64,000 nt of DNA from Marinomonas sp. CT5 (GTDB taxonomy: Bacteria; Pseudomonadota; Gammaproteobacteria; Pseudomonadales; Marinomonadaceae). The stretch spans positions 2,751,171 through 2,815,170 of the forward strand of contig NZ_CP025572.1 in NCBI RefSeq assembly GCF_018336975.1, given 5' to 3'. Under the pieces are notes generated by a model. The model was not told the origin of the DNA, searched no databases, and worked only from the letters and a program-made list of their open reading frames with translations. The position numbers and the translations under genes are program-made. Below are positions 18,140 through 26,047 of this stretch, in pieces (the stretch's first letter is position 1; each line of letters starts with the position of its first letter).

Positions 18140-19261
18140 GTGGCTTCTGTTGAATTTAAACATGTTGAAAAAGTCTATTCAGGTGATGTGCATACCGTTA
18201 AAGACTTTAATCTAAAAATTAATGACGGTGAATTTATTGTCTTCCTTGGCCCATCTGGCTGTGGCAAGTCGACCACCTTAAGAATGCTCGCTGGCCTAGA
18301 AGACATCTCTGGTGGTGAAATTCTTATCAATAATAAAGTCGTCAATGAGCTAGAGCCCATCGAACGTGACATCGCCATGGTGTTCCAAAGCTACGCGCTT
18401 TATCCGCACATGTCGGTTTATCAAAATATTGCCTTTGCCTTAAAACTGGCTGGAATGAGCAAAGCTGACATCGATGAAAAAGTTCGTCCCGTTGCTGACA
18501 TGTTGCAATTAACCCCTTTGCTGGACCGCAAACCCAAAGCGCTTTCTGGTGGCCAACGTCAGCGCGTGGCAATGGGACGTGCCATGGTAAGAACCCCAGA
18601 AGTGTTTTTATTCGACGAGCCGCTTTCTAACTTAGATGCAAAACTGCGAAACTCCATGCGAGCGGAAATTAAAGCACTGCATAAGAAAATGAAGAAAACC
18701 ACCATTTATGTGACACACGATCAGGTGGAAGCCATGACGCTGGCAGATCGTATCGTGATATTGCGTGATGGCAAAGTCGAGCAAGTAGGCACGCCTAGAG
18801 AGATTTATCACTCCCCTGCCAATAAGTTTGTCGCCGGTTTTATTGGCAGCCCAGCAATGAACTTCATTCCAGTGGCTTTAAACAAACAAGAAGGCTGGCA
18901 GGTGGATCTTGCAGGACAAACATTACCCTTGCTGGGTGACGTTGACGACCATCAATCCAGTGCTAACGCGACCTTGGGGATTCGCCCTTGTGATATTCAT
19001 ATCACGCCAGATTTACTTAGTAATCCGTTAGTCATCAAAGGCAAGGTGGAGAATTTAGAATTGCTTGGCTCAACGATCCAGCTGACAAGTCGCTTGGGTG
19101 AGAGCCAAATCACCGTTGAAGCCCCATCCAGTCATATAGTCAATGAAGATGATGAAGCCAACTTTTATATTGATGAGTCACGTCTTCACATGTTCAACGA
19201 CCAATCTGGGCTGTCTATTTACAAACCCAAAGGCAAACCTGAATCGGTTGTCAGTCAATAA
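18140..19261 (+). CDS. ABC sugar transporter ATPase (MalK/UgpC family)
   Basis: A 373-aa ATPase. Walker A GPSGCGKST, signature LSGGQRQRVAMGRAMV, Walker B VFLFDEPLSNLDAKLR and the H-loop YVTHDQ are all intact. The C-terminal ~120 residues form the MalK-type regulatory OB domain (LGIRPCDIHI). The GTG start at 18140 is chosen over a much longer open frame because AAGGAAG lies six bases upstream and the encoded ASVEFKHVEKVY matches the family start. It energises the two permeases. MalK-type ATPases often serve several importers, so sharing is possible. Confidence 0.93.
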   Translation: MASVEFKHVEKVYSGDVHTVKDFNLKINDGEFIVFLGPSGCGKSTTLRMLAGLEDISGGEILINNKVVNELEPIERDIAMVFQSYALYPHMSVYQNIAFALKLAGMSKADIDEKVRPVADMLQLTPLLDRKPKALSGGQRQRVAMGRAMVRTPEVFLFDEPLSNLDAKLRNSMRAEIKALHKKMKKTTIYVTHDQVEAMTLADRIVILRDGKVEQVGTPREIYHSPANKFVAGFIGSPAMNFIPVALNKQEGWQVDLAGQTLPLLGDVDDHQSSANATLGIRPCDIHITPDLLSNPLVIKGKVENLELLGSTIQLTSRLGESQITVEAPSSHIVNEDDEANFYIDESRLHMFNDQSGLSIYKPKGKPESVVSQ

Positions 19262-19272
19262 AAGCTCAACAT

Positions 19273-19306
19273 CGTTGGGCAAGCTCCATGATGGGCTTGT
19301 CCAACG
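19273..19306. terminator. Hairpin between convergent genes
   Basis: A 14-bp stem with two G-U pairs and a six-base loop (CGTTGG...CCAACG outer arms) lies just after the ABC ATPase stop and just beyond the end of the convergent cyclotransferase-like gene. It lacks a clear T-run, so termination efficiency is uncertain. Confidence 0.5.
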
Positions 19307-19309
19307 TGA

Positions 19310-19732
19310 TTAAATGGCACTTCGGCTTCGGTATAGGGCAGCATGTTCGAGACAATATTCCCCGGCTAGTTCTTGCATCACCTGAACATCTTGTAACATT
19401 TCGGGTGGTTTCCCGTACGCTAACACGGTAATTTCGTCGCCGGATTCCAAGCAAACAACAGGCAGGCTAACTTTACGATAACCATCTATCGCCGTAATTC
19501 TTTCCAATGTGTCCATCTCGGCTAAAACGTCATCGGTCACTTCAAACACCTGTCCTTTCACAGGATGCCCTTTGCCTTCCTGCAACACCAACCAAGGCGA
19601 ACACCGCTCGCCTACCAGATATAAGGGGTAACATGCTTTGGTTGCAAAATCCCCACGGTAACGAATGCCTTTATTCGTTTTAAAATTAGGAAAACCTTCC
19701 TTCAAAGTTCCAAATACAAACACTTTAGGCAT
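19310..19732 (-). CDS. Gamma-glutamylcyclotransferase-like (AIG2/GGCT fold) protein
   Basis: A 140-aa GGCT-fold protein. The N-terminal FVFGTLKEG is the family's substrate-binding YGSL/YGTL-like loop, and VLAEMDTLERI carries the expected catalytic Glu. Family members release 5-oxoproline from gamma-glutamyl-amines or peptides, but many bacterial homologues lack a proven substrate. AAGGAG precedes the ATG by about 8 bases. It is followed in convergent orientation by the sugar importer and preceded by a LysR gene on the same strand, 15 bp away, so the two may be cotranscribed. Confidence 0.78.
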   Translation of the reverse strand: MPKVFVFGTLKEGFPNFKTNKGIRYRGDFATKACYPLYLVGERCSPWLVLQEGKGHPVKGQVFEVTDDVLAEMDTLERITAIDGYRKVSLPVVCLESGDEITVLAYGKPPEMLQDVQVMQELAGEYCLEHAALYRSRSAI

Positions 19733-19747
19733 CTAGTTTGCTCCTTT

Positions 19748-20638
19748 TTAGCGAGTAATTTGCCCTATTAACCAATTAACAAATACTTCAATTCTCGGAT
19801 CTTTCTTCGGATCATCCAATGTTAAAATCGCATAATCATATCCTGTAGATTGCATACCTAATGGTGCAATAAGCCGTTGCGTCTTTAAGTCATCTTCTAC
19901 GAGTGGGATAGATCCAATTGCCATACCTAGTTGTTCTTGTGCGGCCTGCAAAGCATAAAAGAAATGATCAAAATACTGCTCATTTTTTGGAGCCAGATTT
20001 TCCATTCCATTAGCCTGTTTCCAGTCATTCCATGCATTGGGCCGAGTACGACTGTGTAACCAACTAGCCTTGTTTACATCTTTCTCAACACCATCCCAAT
20101 AAACTTGAGAGCAAACAGGACCGGATGATTCAGCACAAAGTGTCGTTACTTGATAATCTTCATGGAAGCCAAAGTCCATGCGTCGAATCGCAATATCACA
20201 ATTTTCCGATAAGAGATCAATCGGACCACCCGCCATCCGTAGGTCTATATTCAGTTCTGGACACAATTCCCGAAAAGTACCCAAGCGAGGCATTAACCAA
20301 CGCATGGCTAAACTGGGTTCGCACGACACAGTAAGAAATGGCGATGAGCTATCATGACGGTGGATTTCTTCCACTGTATGACTCAGTGCATCTAACGTTT
20401 CAGATGTAGTTTTTAACAACCTTTGCCCAGCTGACGTGAGATACACTCGTCGATTACGCCGAACAAATAACTGCACACCAATACGGTCTTCTATTTGCGC
20501 AACCGCTCGACTAATCGCACCGTGAGTTAAATGAAGCTCTTGGGCTGCACGAGAGAAACTTTGATGCCGTGCAGCCGCTTCGAAAGCGGTCAAAGCACCT
20601 AGAGGAGGTAATCGCCTTTTTGTGTGATTATTACTCAC
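19748..20638 (-). CDS. LysR-family regulator (GcvA-like)
   Basis: A 296-aa LysR regulator: winged HTH at ~10-70 (PPLGALTAFEAAARHQSFSR, then AISRAVAQIEDRIGVQLFVRRNRRVYLTSAG) and a periplasmic-binding-protein-like effector domain. The start of the HTH and the MRWLMPRLGTF segment match the GcvA/AmpR subgroup. The GTG at 20638 is favoured because GGAG lies six bases upstream; an alternative GTG four codons earlier lacks a suitable site. It diverges from a LysE exporter gene and likely controls it in response to an amino acid, as for LysG/ArgP-type pairs. The intergenic region holds matching repeats. Confidence 0.88.
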   Translation of the reverse strand: MSNNHTKRRLPPLGALTAFEAAARHQSFSRAAQELHLTHGAISRAVAQIEDRIGVQLFVRRNRRVYLTSAGQRLLKTTSETLDALSHTVEEIHRHDSSSPFLTVSCEPSLAMRWLMPRLGTFRELCPELNIDLRMAGGPIDLLSENCDIAIRRMDFGFHEDYQVTTLCAESSGPVCSQVYWDGVEKDVNKASWLHSRTRPNAWNDWKQANGMENLAPKNEQYFDHFFYALQAAQEQLGMAIGSIPLVEDDLKTQRLIAPLGMQSTGYDYAILTLDDPKKDPRIEVFVNWLIGQITR

Positions 20639-20641
20639 AAT

Positions 20642-20713
20642 ATACTCCACTTTCTTTCGATTTTATTTGTTTACTCGCGAGTTCATACTCTTATTATTCA
20701 CACATTAGAGTAT
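20642..20713. promoter_or_regulatory. Divergent lysR-lysE control region with palindromes
   Basis: The 81-bp gap contains the perfect palindrome ACTCGCGAGT (20673-20682), an ATACTC (20685-20690)/GAGTAT (20708-20713) inverted pair, and another ATACTC at 20642-20647. The repeated ACTC/GAGT core is a good candidate for the LysR binding sites. Confidence 0.5.
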
Positions 20714-20719
20714 CTTCCT

Positions 20720-21391
20720 ATGTTAAATATCAATCAATTTGAATTGTATTCTGTGGTCATCATTACATTATTGGCCGTTATAAGCCCTGGACCAGACTTT
20801 GCCATGGTATCGAGAATTTCCTTACTACAAGGACGAAGAGAAGGCATTTTAAGCGCTTTAGGGATTAGCGCCGCGATCAGCGTACATTTGACTTATACTC
20901 TATTGGGATTGGGCATTGTTTTTGCCAACAATGTTTGGGTTTTAAATACGCTACGATATCTGGGGGCAATGTATTTAATTTGGTTGGGCATTTCCGCCCT
21001 ATGGCCGGATATAAAAGCACTTTTTTATAGAACAAAATTTAACCAGCCAACGGAGCCATTAAAAAGTGAAAATCCTTATCAAAATGAACTAAGCAGAAAC
21101 AGCTCAGCTTTTTGGTCTGGTTTTGCTTGCAACGCACTCAACCCAAAAACCATGTTATTTATCGTTTCTTTATTTAGCCAAGTAATTTCTACAGATACCT
21201 CTTTACTAATGGAGCTGGGTTACGGTGCTTACATCGCTTTAGCGCATCTTGTTTGGTTCGCGTTAGTGGCCTGTTTATTAACATCAGCAAGCATTCAACA
21301 AAAAGTTCTGGTCTTTAAAGTATGGATCGAAAGAGTCACTGGTGTCCTAATGACAACACTTGGTTTACGTCTGTTAATGAATAGCCCTTAG
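20720..21391 (+). CDS. LysE/RhtB-family amino acid exporter
   Basis: A 223-aa inner-membrane exporter with about six hydrophobic segments. The family signature near the N-terminus is ISPGPDFAMVSRISLLQGRREGILSALG, and NPKTMLFIVSLF is the conserved mid-protein motif. Members export lysine, threonine, homoserine or other small amines by proton exchange. The ATG at 20720 fits the family start; the open frame extends upstream into the regulator gene but without support. It diverges from a LysR gene, the classic arrangement for effector-induced export. Confidence 0.87.
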   Translation: MLNINQFELYSVVIITLLAVISPGPDFAMVSRISLLQGRREGILSALGISAAISVHLTYTLLGLGIVFANNVWVLNTLRYLGAMYLIWLGISALWPDIKALFYRTKFNQPTEPLKSENPYQNELSRNSSAFWSGFACNALNPKTMLFIVSLFSQVISTDTSLLMELGYGAYIALAHLVWFALVACLLTSASIQQKVLVFKVWIERVTGVLMTTLGLRLLMNSP

Positions 21392-21409
21392 GAAAAGTAA
21401 AACGCCTTG

Positions 21410-22009
21410 TCACGACTTTCGCTCTGAAGCCGCAATATCATTATGGCTTCTTAAAAAAGACAGGTGTTTAGCATAAAAGACCTTTTCTGTAGCGCCGTGC
21501 TGTAAGGCTTTTTTATAAATTGAAGCAACAAAAATATCGGCAAGACTAAAATGCAGGCCTATCGCATAGTTAGACTCAAGACAAATACTAGAGCTTAATG
21601 TATCAAGACATTGAGTAATCCATTCACCTCGAAGCGCTTGTTTTGACACATCATCCAGCTCTGGACGCAAAAACCTAAGCACTGTCTTATTTTGCGGTGA
21701 ATGAATACTTGAATTCACGTACTCACAAACACGGCGAACTTGAGCTCTCTCAAAAGACGTATTACCCAGCAAAGAACGACCGGAGAAGCACTCTTCAAGA
21801 TACTCCAAGATCGCCATTGATTCTGACAAGATAACACCATTAACTGATAGGGAGGGCACATAACCAAACGGGTTGATATCTAGATAACTTGTCGCTAATT
21901 CTTCCGAACTGATCTCAATACGTTGATAAGAAATTTCCTTGTAATTAAGCGCCCATTCGACTCTTTCTGAACTATTTGAGCCATTTGCACTGTATAAAAC
22001 CACTTCCAT
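21410..22009 (-). CDS. Glutathione S-transferase-like protein
   Basis: A 199-aa protein with an N-terminal thioredoxin-like GST domain (VVLYSANGSNSSERVEWALNYK, with the SxxS-R pattern, and FGYVPSLSVNG with the cis-Pro; LSESMAILEYLEE, the glutathione-contacting Glu-Ser pair) and a helical C-terminal domain. The Ser-rich motif is reminiscent of zeta-class/maleylacetoacetate isomerase enzymes, but no tyrosine-pathway genes are nearby. The ATG at 22009 has GGAGAAGG immediately upstream; an in-frame ATG four codons earlier lies over that site. It is an isolated gene, convergent with lysE. The substrate is unknown. Confidence 0.78.
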   Translation of the reverse strand: MEVVLYSANGSNSSERVEWALNYKEISYQRIEISSEELATSYLDINPFGYVPSLSVNGVILSESMAILEYLEECFSGRSLLGNTSFERAQVRRVCEYVNSSIHSPQNKTVLRFLRPELDDVSKQALRGEWITQCLDTLSSSICLESNYAIGLHFSLADIFVASIYKKALQHGATEKVFYAKHLSFLRSHNDIAASERKS

Positions 22010-22196
22010 ACCTTCTCCCATATGGCCTTTTTACTCATTTATACTAAAACGCCGTTTTATCAAACACCAGCGTGAAATGTTAAACAAAAAATTGCGTTCA
22101 AAATGCACATAAGTGTGGATGATAAGCAGGTTGATAGAGTTGATCATAATCCACTGGTAAACTTGCTGAATTTACTTTTCATAAGGCTTAAATACT

Positions 22197-23261
22197 ATGT
22201 CTACTGCAATAAAATCAGGCTTGAATGTGACCAAGGTCACGGGATTTAGCACGCTATTGATGACGACTTTCTTAGTGGGTTGCAGTGAACCACCAGAACT
22301 TCAAACGGTTGAAGGTTACGCCCAAGGTACAACCTATCAAATTAGTTTTTGGTCGGAAGAAGAAGTACCTGTCACCGAAGTACAAACAGAGTTTAACGAT
22401 ACACTGGCTAAAATTGACAAAGAGCTTTCCACTTATCGCCCAGATTCCTTTATTTCAGAATTTAACCGCAGTCCTTCCGTTGGCTGGCAGCCAGTATCTG
22501 AAGATTTTGTTGAACTAGTAAAAATTGCCCAAAACATACACGCCAATTCAGAAGGCTGTTACGATCCTACGGTTGGTCCTTTGTTCGACTTATGGGGATT
22601 CAAAACCGACAAACTTCACGTACCTACGCCAGAAGAGCTCACAGCACTTAAAGCAGAAATCGGCATAGATAAAATCGAAGTAGACGAAGAAAATTTACGG
22701 ATACGCAAAACTCGCCCTTTTCTTCAGCTTGATTTCTCTTCTATGGGTGAAGGTTACACCATTGGTAAGTTGAGCCAAGTACTGGAATACAAAGGCTACG
22801 ATAACTACATGGTGCAGTTTGGTGGCGATATGAAGATTAAAGGACATAAGCCAAATGGTGACCAATGGCGGGTGGCAATTCAAAGCCCTATTCCATCCAC
22901 TGAAGGCGGCCCAAAAGTATACAAAGTTATTACGGTGAAAAACGAAGACGGCGTGACCTTGGATACATCAGGCACATATAACCGTCATTTCGATGAAAAC
23001 GGTGTGGAGTACTCTCACATTCTTAATCCTAGCACCGGCAAGCCCATCACTCACGATCTCGTTTCTGCCTCGGTATTTGGCACAGACCCGAAAGTCAGCG
23101 ATGCATGGGCTACGGCTATGTTATGTCTTGGCCCTGTGGAAGGTGCAAAAATCGCCAAAAATGAAAACCTAGAAGTCTTCTTCATTGAAAGAAAGAACGA
23201 CAAACTAGTGAACTCCAGCAGCGATGCTTTGCTTAAAACAGACAGAGTAAAGTTTGATTAA
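22197..23261 (+). CDS. apbE: FAD:protein FMN transferase ApbE
   Basis: A 354-aa lipoprotein of the ApbE family. The signal peptide ends with lipobox LVGC, so it is anchored on the periplasmic side. Conserved elements are YAQGTTYQI, STYRPDSFISEFN, the DPTVGPLFDLWGF segment, and the C-terminal SHILNPSTGKP with the metal-binding DAWATAMLCLGP. ApbE covalently attaches FMN from FAD to Thr/Ser of target proteins such as NqrB/NqrC and RnfG. No nqr or rnf genes are in the window, so the partner must be encoded elsewhere. It is monocistronic with its own terminator. Confidence 0.94.
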   Translation: MSTAIKSGLNVTKVTGFSTLLMTTFLVGCSEPPELQTVEGYAQGTTYQISFWSEEEVPVTEVQTEFNDTLAKIDKELSTYRPDSFISEFNRSPSVGWQPVSEDFVELVKIAQNIHANSEGCYDPTVGPLFDLWGFKTDKLHVPTPEELTALKAEIGIDKIEVDEENLRIRKTRPFLQLDFSSMGEGYTIGKLSQVLEYKGYDNYMVQFGGDMKIKGHKPNGDQWRVAIQSPIPSTEGGPKVYKVITVKNEDGVTLDTSGTYNRHFDENGVEYSHILNPSTGKPITHDLVSASVFGTDPKVSDAWATAMLCLGPVEGAKIAKNENLEVFFIERKNDKLVNSSSDALLKTDRVKFD

Positions 23262-23280
23262 TGTATCCATTCGACAAACA

Positions 23281-23315
23281 AAAAAGACCGACTAGCTTTG
23301 CTACTTGGTCTTTTT
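23281..23315. terminator. Bidirectional terminator between apbE and the GNAT gene
   Basis: AAAAAGACC and GGTCTTTTT arms with an inner AGC/GCT pair. It lies 20 bases after apbE and 21 bases beyond the stop of the convergent acetyltransferase, with T-runs on both strands. Confidence 0.82.
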
Positions 23316-23335
23316 CATTAAGTATTAGTGCATCA

Positions 23336-23761
23336 TTACACATCGGGAATCAATCGTTTACCAATACTAGTAACACTGTCAGGGGTATAGCCTTGTTTAT
23401 CATAAAATGCCAGAACCTGCGCATTAGAAGAGCGAACAACGATATTCAGTTTAGGACAACCTAACCCCGTCAATACTGTTTCAATATGCTGCATTACATC
23501 TTTGCCATAGCCTTTACCTTGGTGATCTGGAGAAATGGCCAAATAAAATACAGATCCCCTATGCCCATCATACCCAGCCATCGCCGAAGCAATGACCTCT
23601 CCGCTTTCTGTATCCTCTCCGACAAAAAACAAATCTGGTTGATAAGCTAGCTTTCTGCTGATGTCTTTATCTGGATCATTCCAGGGCTTCGTTAAATCAC
23701 AGCGTTGCCACAAAGACTTTACAGCTTCTCTGTCATTTTGGGTAAATAGTCTTATTTTCAT
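23336..23761 (-). CDS. GNAT acetyltransferase (YpeA-like)
   Basis: A 141-aa single-domain N-acetyltransferase. The acetyl-CoA-binding motif A reads VFYLAISPDHQGKGYGKDVMQHIE (Q-x-x-G-x-G), followed by LNIVVRSSNAQVLAFYDKQGY, the typical beta5/alpha4 segment. The opening IRLFTQNDREAVKSLWQRCDLTKPWNDP closely resembles YpeA. Substrate unknown. The ATG at 23761 is chosen because the family begins here; AGGA lies eight bases upstream while the open frame runs 21 codons further without support. Confidence 0.85.
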   Translation of the reverse strand: MKIRLFTQNDREAVKSLWQRCDLTKPWNDPDKDISRKLAYQPDLFFVGEDTESGEVIASAMAGYDGHRGSVFYLAISPDHQGKGYGKDVMQHIETVLTGLGCPKLNIVVRSSNAQVLAFYDKQGYTPDSVTSIGKRLIPDV

Positions 23762-23824
23762 ACTCCGAATCCTTTTATATTTAAAAGAGAGTAATAATCT
23801 AATCAATATCCTAATACATACCAA

Positions 23825-24299
23825 TTACTCATAAATTAGCATGCTTGTTTTTCTTTACTAAGTGAACAAACAAACACTTCGCCCCCAGTACGATTCGAAC
23901 CTTTCTTGGCAGTGCGATCATGCTTTCTTACCTTGTTCTGCTTTAAGTGGTGGCGAGCGTATGAAAGTGGCATTACTAATCACCAGCTACCTAGCGAAGG
24001 AATCTTGATTCTCGATGGAACAGACAATCACCTAGATCTTGATAGCCAAGACCAACTCAGCAACCCTAGACAATTATCAAGGTGCATAGATCTTCTAACA
24101 CATCAAAATGGCTGGATTAGAGCGGATAAGGTCATGATAATCAGTAGTTAAATAAAAGAAATTAGAAGCTCTAAAAATAAGAAGGTTGCAGACATAAAAA
24201 ATGGAATGTCTGAAGAATAAACAGACATTCCATTTTATTAATACAAACAGGACGTGCTTTTTAAAAACCTAACAGTAAACAGCGAACTTTACTTCGCCA
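23825..24299. other. Gene-poor stretch between GNAT and SDR genes
   Basis: 475 bp with no convincing gene. One 81-codon TTG-start frame (23906-24151, plus) has no ribosome site and no motif. A GGTTCGAATCG string on the minus strand (around 23890) mimics a tRNA T-loop, but its flanks do not pair as a T-stem. The only firm element is the terminator at 24197-24236. It may be an eroded gene or former insertion site. Confidence 0.5.
24197..24236. terminator. Strong terminator downstream of SDR gene
   Basis: A perfect stem, AAAATGGAATGTCTG paired with CAGACATTCCATTTT, with a nine-base loop. T-rich tails exist on both strands. It lies 64 bases beyond the SDR stop codon and ends the minus-strand LuxR/aldehyde dehydrogenase/SDR transcript. 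Confidence 0.85.
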
Positions 24300-25055
24300 T
24301 CACGGCTTTATTAATCTTTCAAACGTATGATCCGCCATACCTGCCGATAGTCCACCATCAACATTTATCGACTGCCCCGTTATATAGCTGCAATCCGAAG
24401 CCGCTAAAAAATGACACAGTGCCGCCACTTCCTCAGGTTGACCAACCCTACTCATGGGGCTAGTTCGCTCGGTCATTATGACTTCAGGATGGTCTGGTGT
24501 GAGCATTTCAGTCCATATTGAAGCAGGGCAAATGGCATTCACACGAATCTTTCTCGGTACCAGCTCCATGGCCGCCACTCGGGTTAAGCTGCATACCGCC
24601 GACTTTGTTGCCGAATATTGCCCATAACCGGGATAGCCCACTTTAGAAACGTCAGAAGATGTATTGATAATTGAGCCACCATCATTCATATGAAGTGGTG
24701 CAAAGCGCAAGCCGTTGTAAACAGCTTTAACATTAATCTCCAAGATGCGTTGAAATTCATCAGCACTTTGCTCGGCAATCGTTGGGCCAGAATTTTCAAT
24801 TCCGGCATTATTCATAACAATGTCGAGCTTCCCAAGACGCTTTTCCGCTTCGGCAAAACATGCGCGCAATTGTTTTTCATCGGTCACATCCGCTTGCAGA
24901 AATATTCCGTTTATTTCATTCGCGAGATTTTCGCCATCACGGCGACCAACAATCGCCACCTTAGCGCCTGCTGCGGCAAAACGTCTTGCCGTCGCCAAGC
25001 CAATTCCAGACGTACCACCAGTAATGAGCGCATTTAACCCTTCGAGAGAGAACAT
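24300..25055 (-). CDS. Short-chain dehydrogenase/reductase
   Basis: A 251-aa classical SDR. The cofactor motif TGGTSGIG lies near residue 12, the structural NNAG near 82, catalytic Ser in INTSSD, the YSATK Tyr-Lys pair, and the C-terminal GQSINVDGGLSAGM. An Arg pair after the second strand (GRRDG) suggests NADP or NAD with Arg contact; this is uncertain. It is the last gene after an aldehyde dehydrogenase and LuxR regulator on the same strand and probably acts on an alcohol or ketone in the same catabolic route. The substrate cannot be read from the sequence. Confidence 0.85.
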   Translation of the reverse strand: MFSLEGLNALITGGTSGIGLATARRFAAAGAKVAIVGRRDGENLANEINGIFLQADVTDEKQLRACFAEAEKRLGKLDIVMNNAGIENSGPTIAEQSADEFQRILEINVKAVYNGLRFAPLHMNDGGSIINTSSDVSKVGYPGYGQYSATKSAVCSLTRVAAMELVPRKIRVNAICPASIWTEMLTPDHPEVIMTERTSPMSRVGQPEEVAALCHFLAASDCSYITGQSINVDGGLSAGMADHTFERLIKP

Positions 25056-25147
25056 TCAAACCTCCATTTTGTATCGACGAAAATACCCGCATGGTATTAA
25101 TGACATGTTATCAACGCCCTGATTTTGAAAGCGCATGCATCAGGTGT

Positions 25148-25978
25148 TCAGAAAAAACCCTCTAGCGGGTCTCCACCTTCATAGTGTTCAAATTGCATCA
25201 AAGCACCGATGAAGAGATTATGCAGATCAACTTGAGAACCGATATCAAGCTTTTTGTAGCTGTTGCGCAAATGAACCCTTACTGTTCCCGGCGAAATAAA
25301 CAGTTTTTCCGCAATGGCGGCAGGAGAATACCCCTGCAATACCATTCGAATCACCGCACACTCCCGCTCGGTCAGTTTTGAAGAACCAAAATTGGCCAAT
25401 GCCTGGTCCAACTGGCGATTAAGCGGCTTCGAGAGCTGTTCGCCCCAATGTTGTTGGCAGAGCATATCAATGAGAGGCGTTAGCGTTTCAAGCAGTTTCT
25501 GTTCCGATAGATTTAAACGAGACGAACTATCTTTGCCATGACCAATGCTCAGATGCAGAAACTGTCCTCCTGGGAAGATAATCAGGTAACCACATTCATC
25601 TTCTAGTCCGATCTTAACCAAATACTGCTTATAGAATTCACTTTGACGAAAGCCATCAGGCACGAGTTCGTCATAAGTGAAAAATTGGCTTTGTGTCAGC
25701 TCGACACTCGCTCGGTAAAATGGATCAAGCAAATAGGCACCCGCAAGATACATATCAATGGACTGGTTACCTATCTGCTCGTTTTTTTCCGAAACTAGAA
25801 CTTCTGGCTTATCCTCAAAGAGGATTAGCGTCATCTCATCTCCTGGTACAAATTGCTTAATCACTTCAATCAGCAATTGCGGAAAGTCGTCACTCCCAAT
25901 CTTTGGAACGAGCTGAACCAAGCCTTCAGACAAACGGCCAATCATTGTCAACGCGGTTGGGGGTATTGTTCTGCTCAT
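25148..25978 (-). CDS. LuxR-type HTH transcriptional regulator
   Basis: A 276-aa regulator with a C-terminal LuxR/GerE helix-turn-helix (KLTERECAVIRMVLQGYSPAAIAEKLFISPGTVRVHLRNSYKKLDI). The ~200-residue N-terminal part is an uncharacterised sensor region with no REC phosphorylation site or AHL-binding consensus that I can recognise. The ATG at 25978 has GAGG five bases upstream, and the preceding 15 open codons lack a site. It lies between the aldehyde dehydrogenase and SDR genes. It likely controls this operon and the divergent kinase/phospho-lyase fusion gene; the TATACCCT-type repeat in the divergent promoter is a candidate target. Confidence 0.82.
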   Translation of the reverse strand: MSRTIPPTALTMIGRLSEGLVQLVPKIGSDDFPQLLIEVIKQFVPGDEMTLILFEDKPEVLVSEKNEQIGNQSIDMYLAGAYLLDPFYRASVELTQSQFFTYDELVPDGFRQSEFYKQYLVKIGLEDECGYLIIFPGGQFLHLSIGHGKDSSSRLNLSEQKLLETLTPLIDMLCQQHWGEQLSKPLNRQLDQALANFGSSKLTERECAVIRMVLQGYSPAAIAEKLFISPGTVRVHLRNSYKKLDIGSQVDLHNLFIGALMQFEHYEGGDPLEGFF

Positions 25979-26047
25979 CAGTACCTCATTTGTATGTGTC
26001 TGCCACTGTTTGTTGCAGAACAAGCAACGCCACCCAGCAACAAAAAA

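Noticed and set aside
23883..23912. tRNA-like T-loop GGTTCGAATCG on the minus strand
   Set aside because: The five bases on either side do not pair as a T-stem and no acceptor, D or anticodon arms can be built around it.
23906..24151. 81-codon ORF on the plus strand
   Set aside because: It starts with TTG, has no ribosome site, no recognisable motif and an unconvincing composition.
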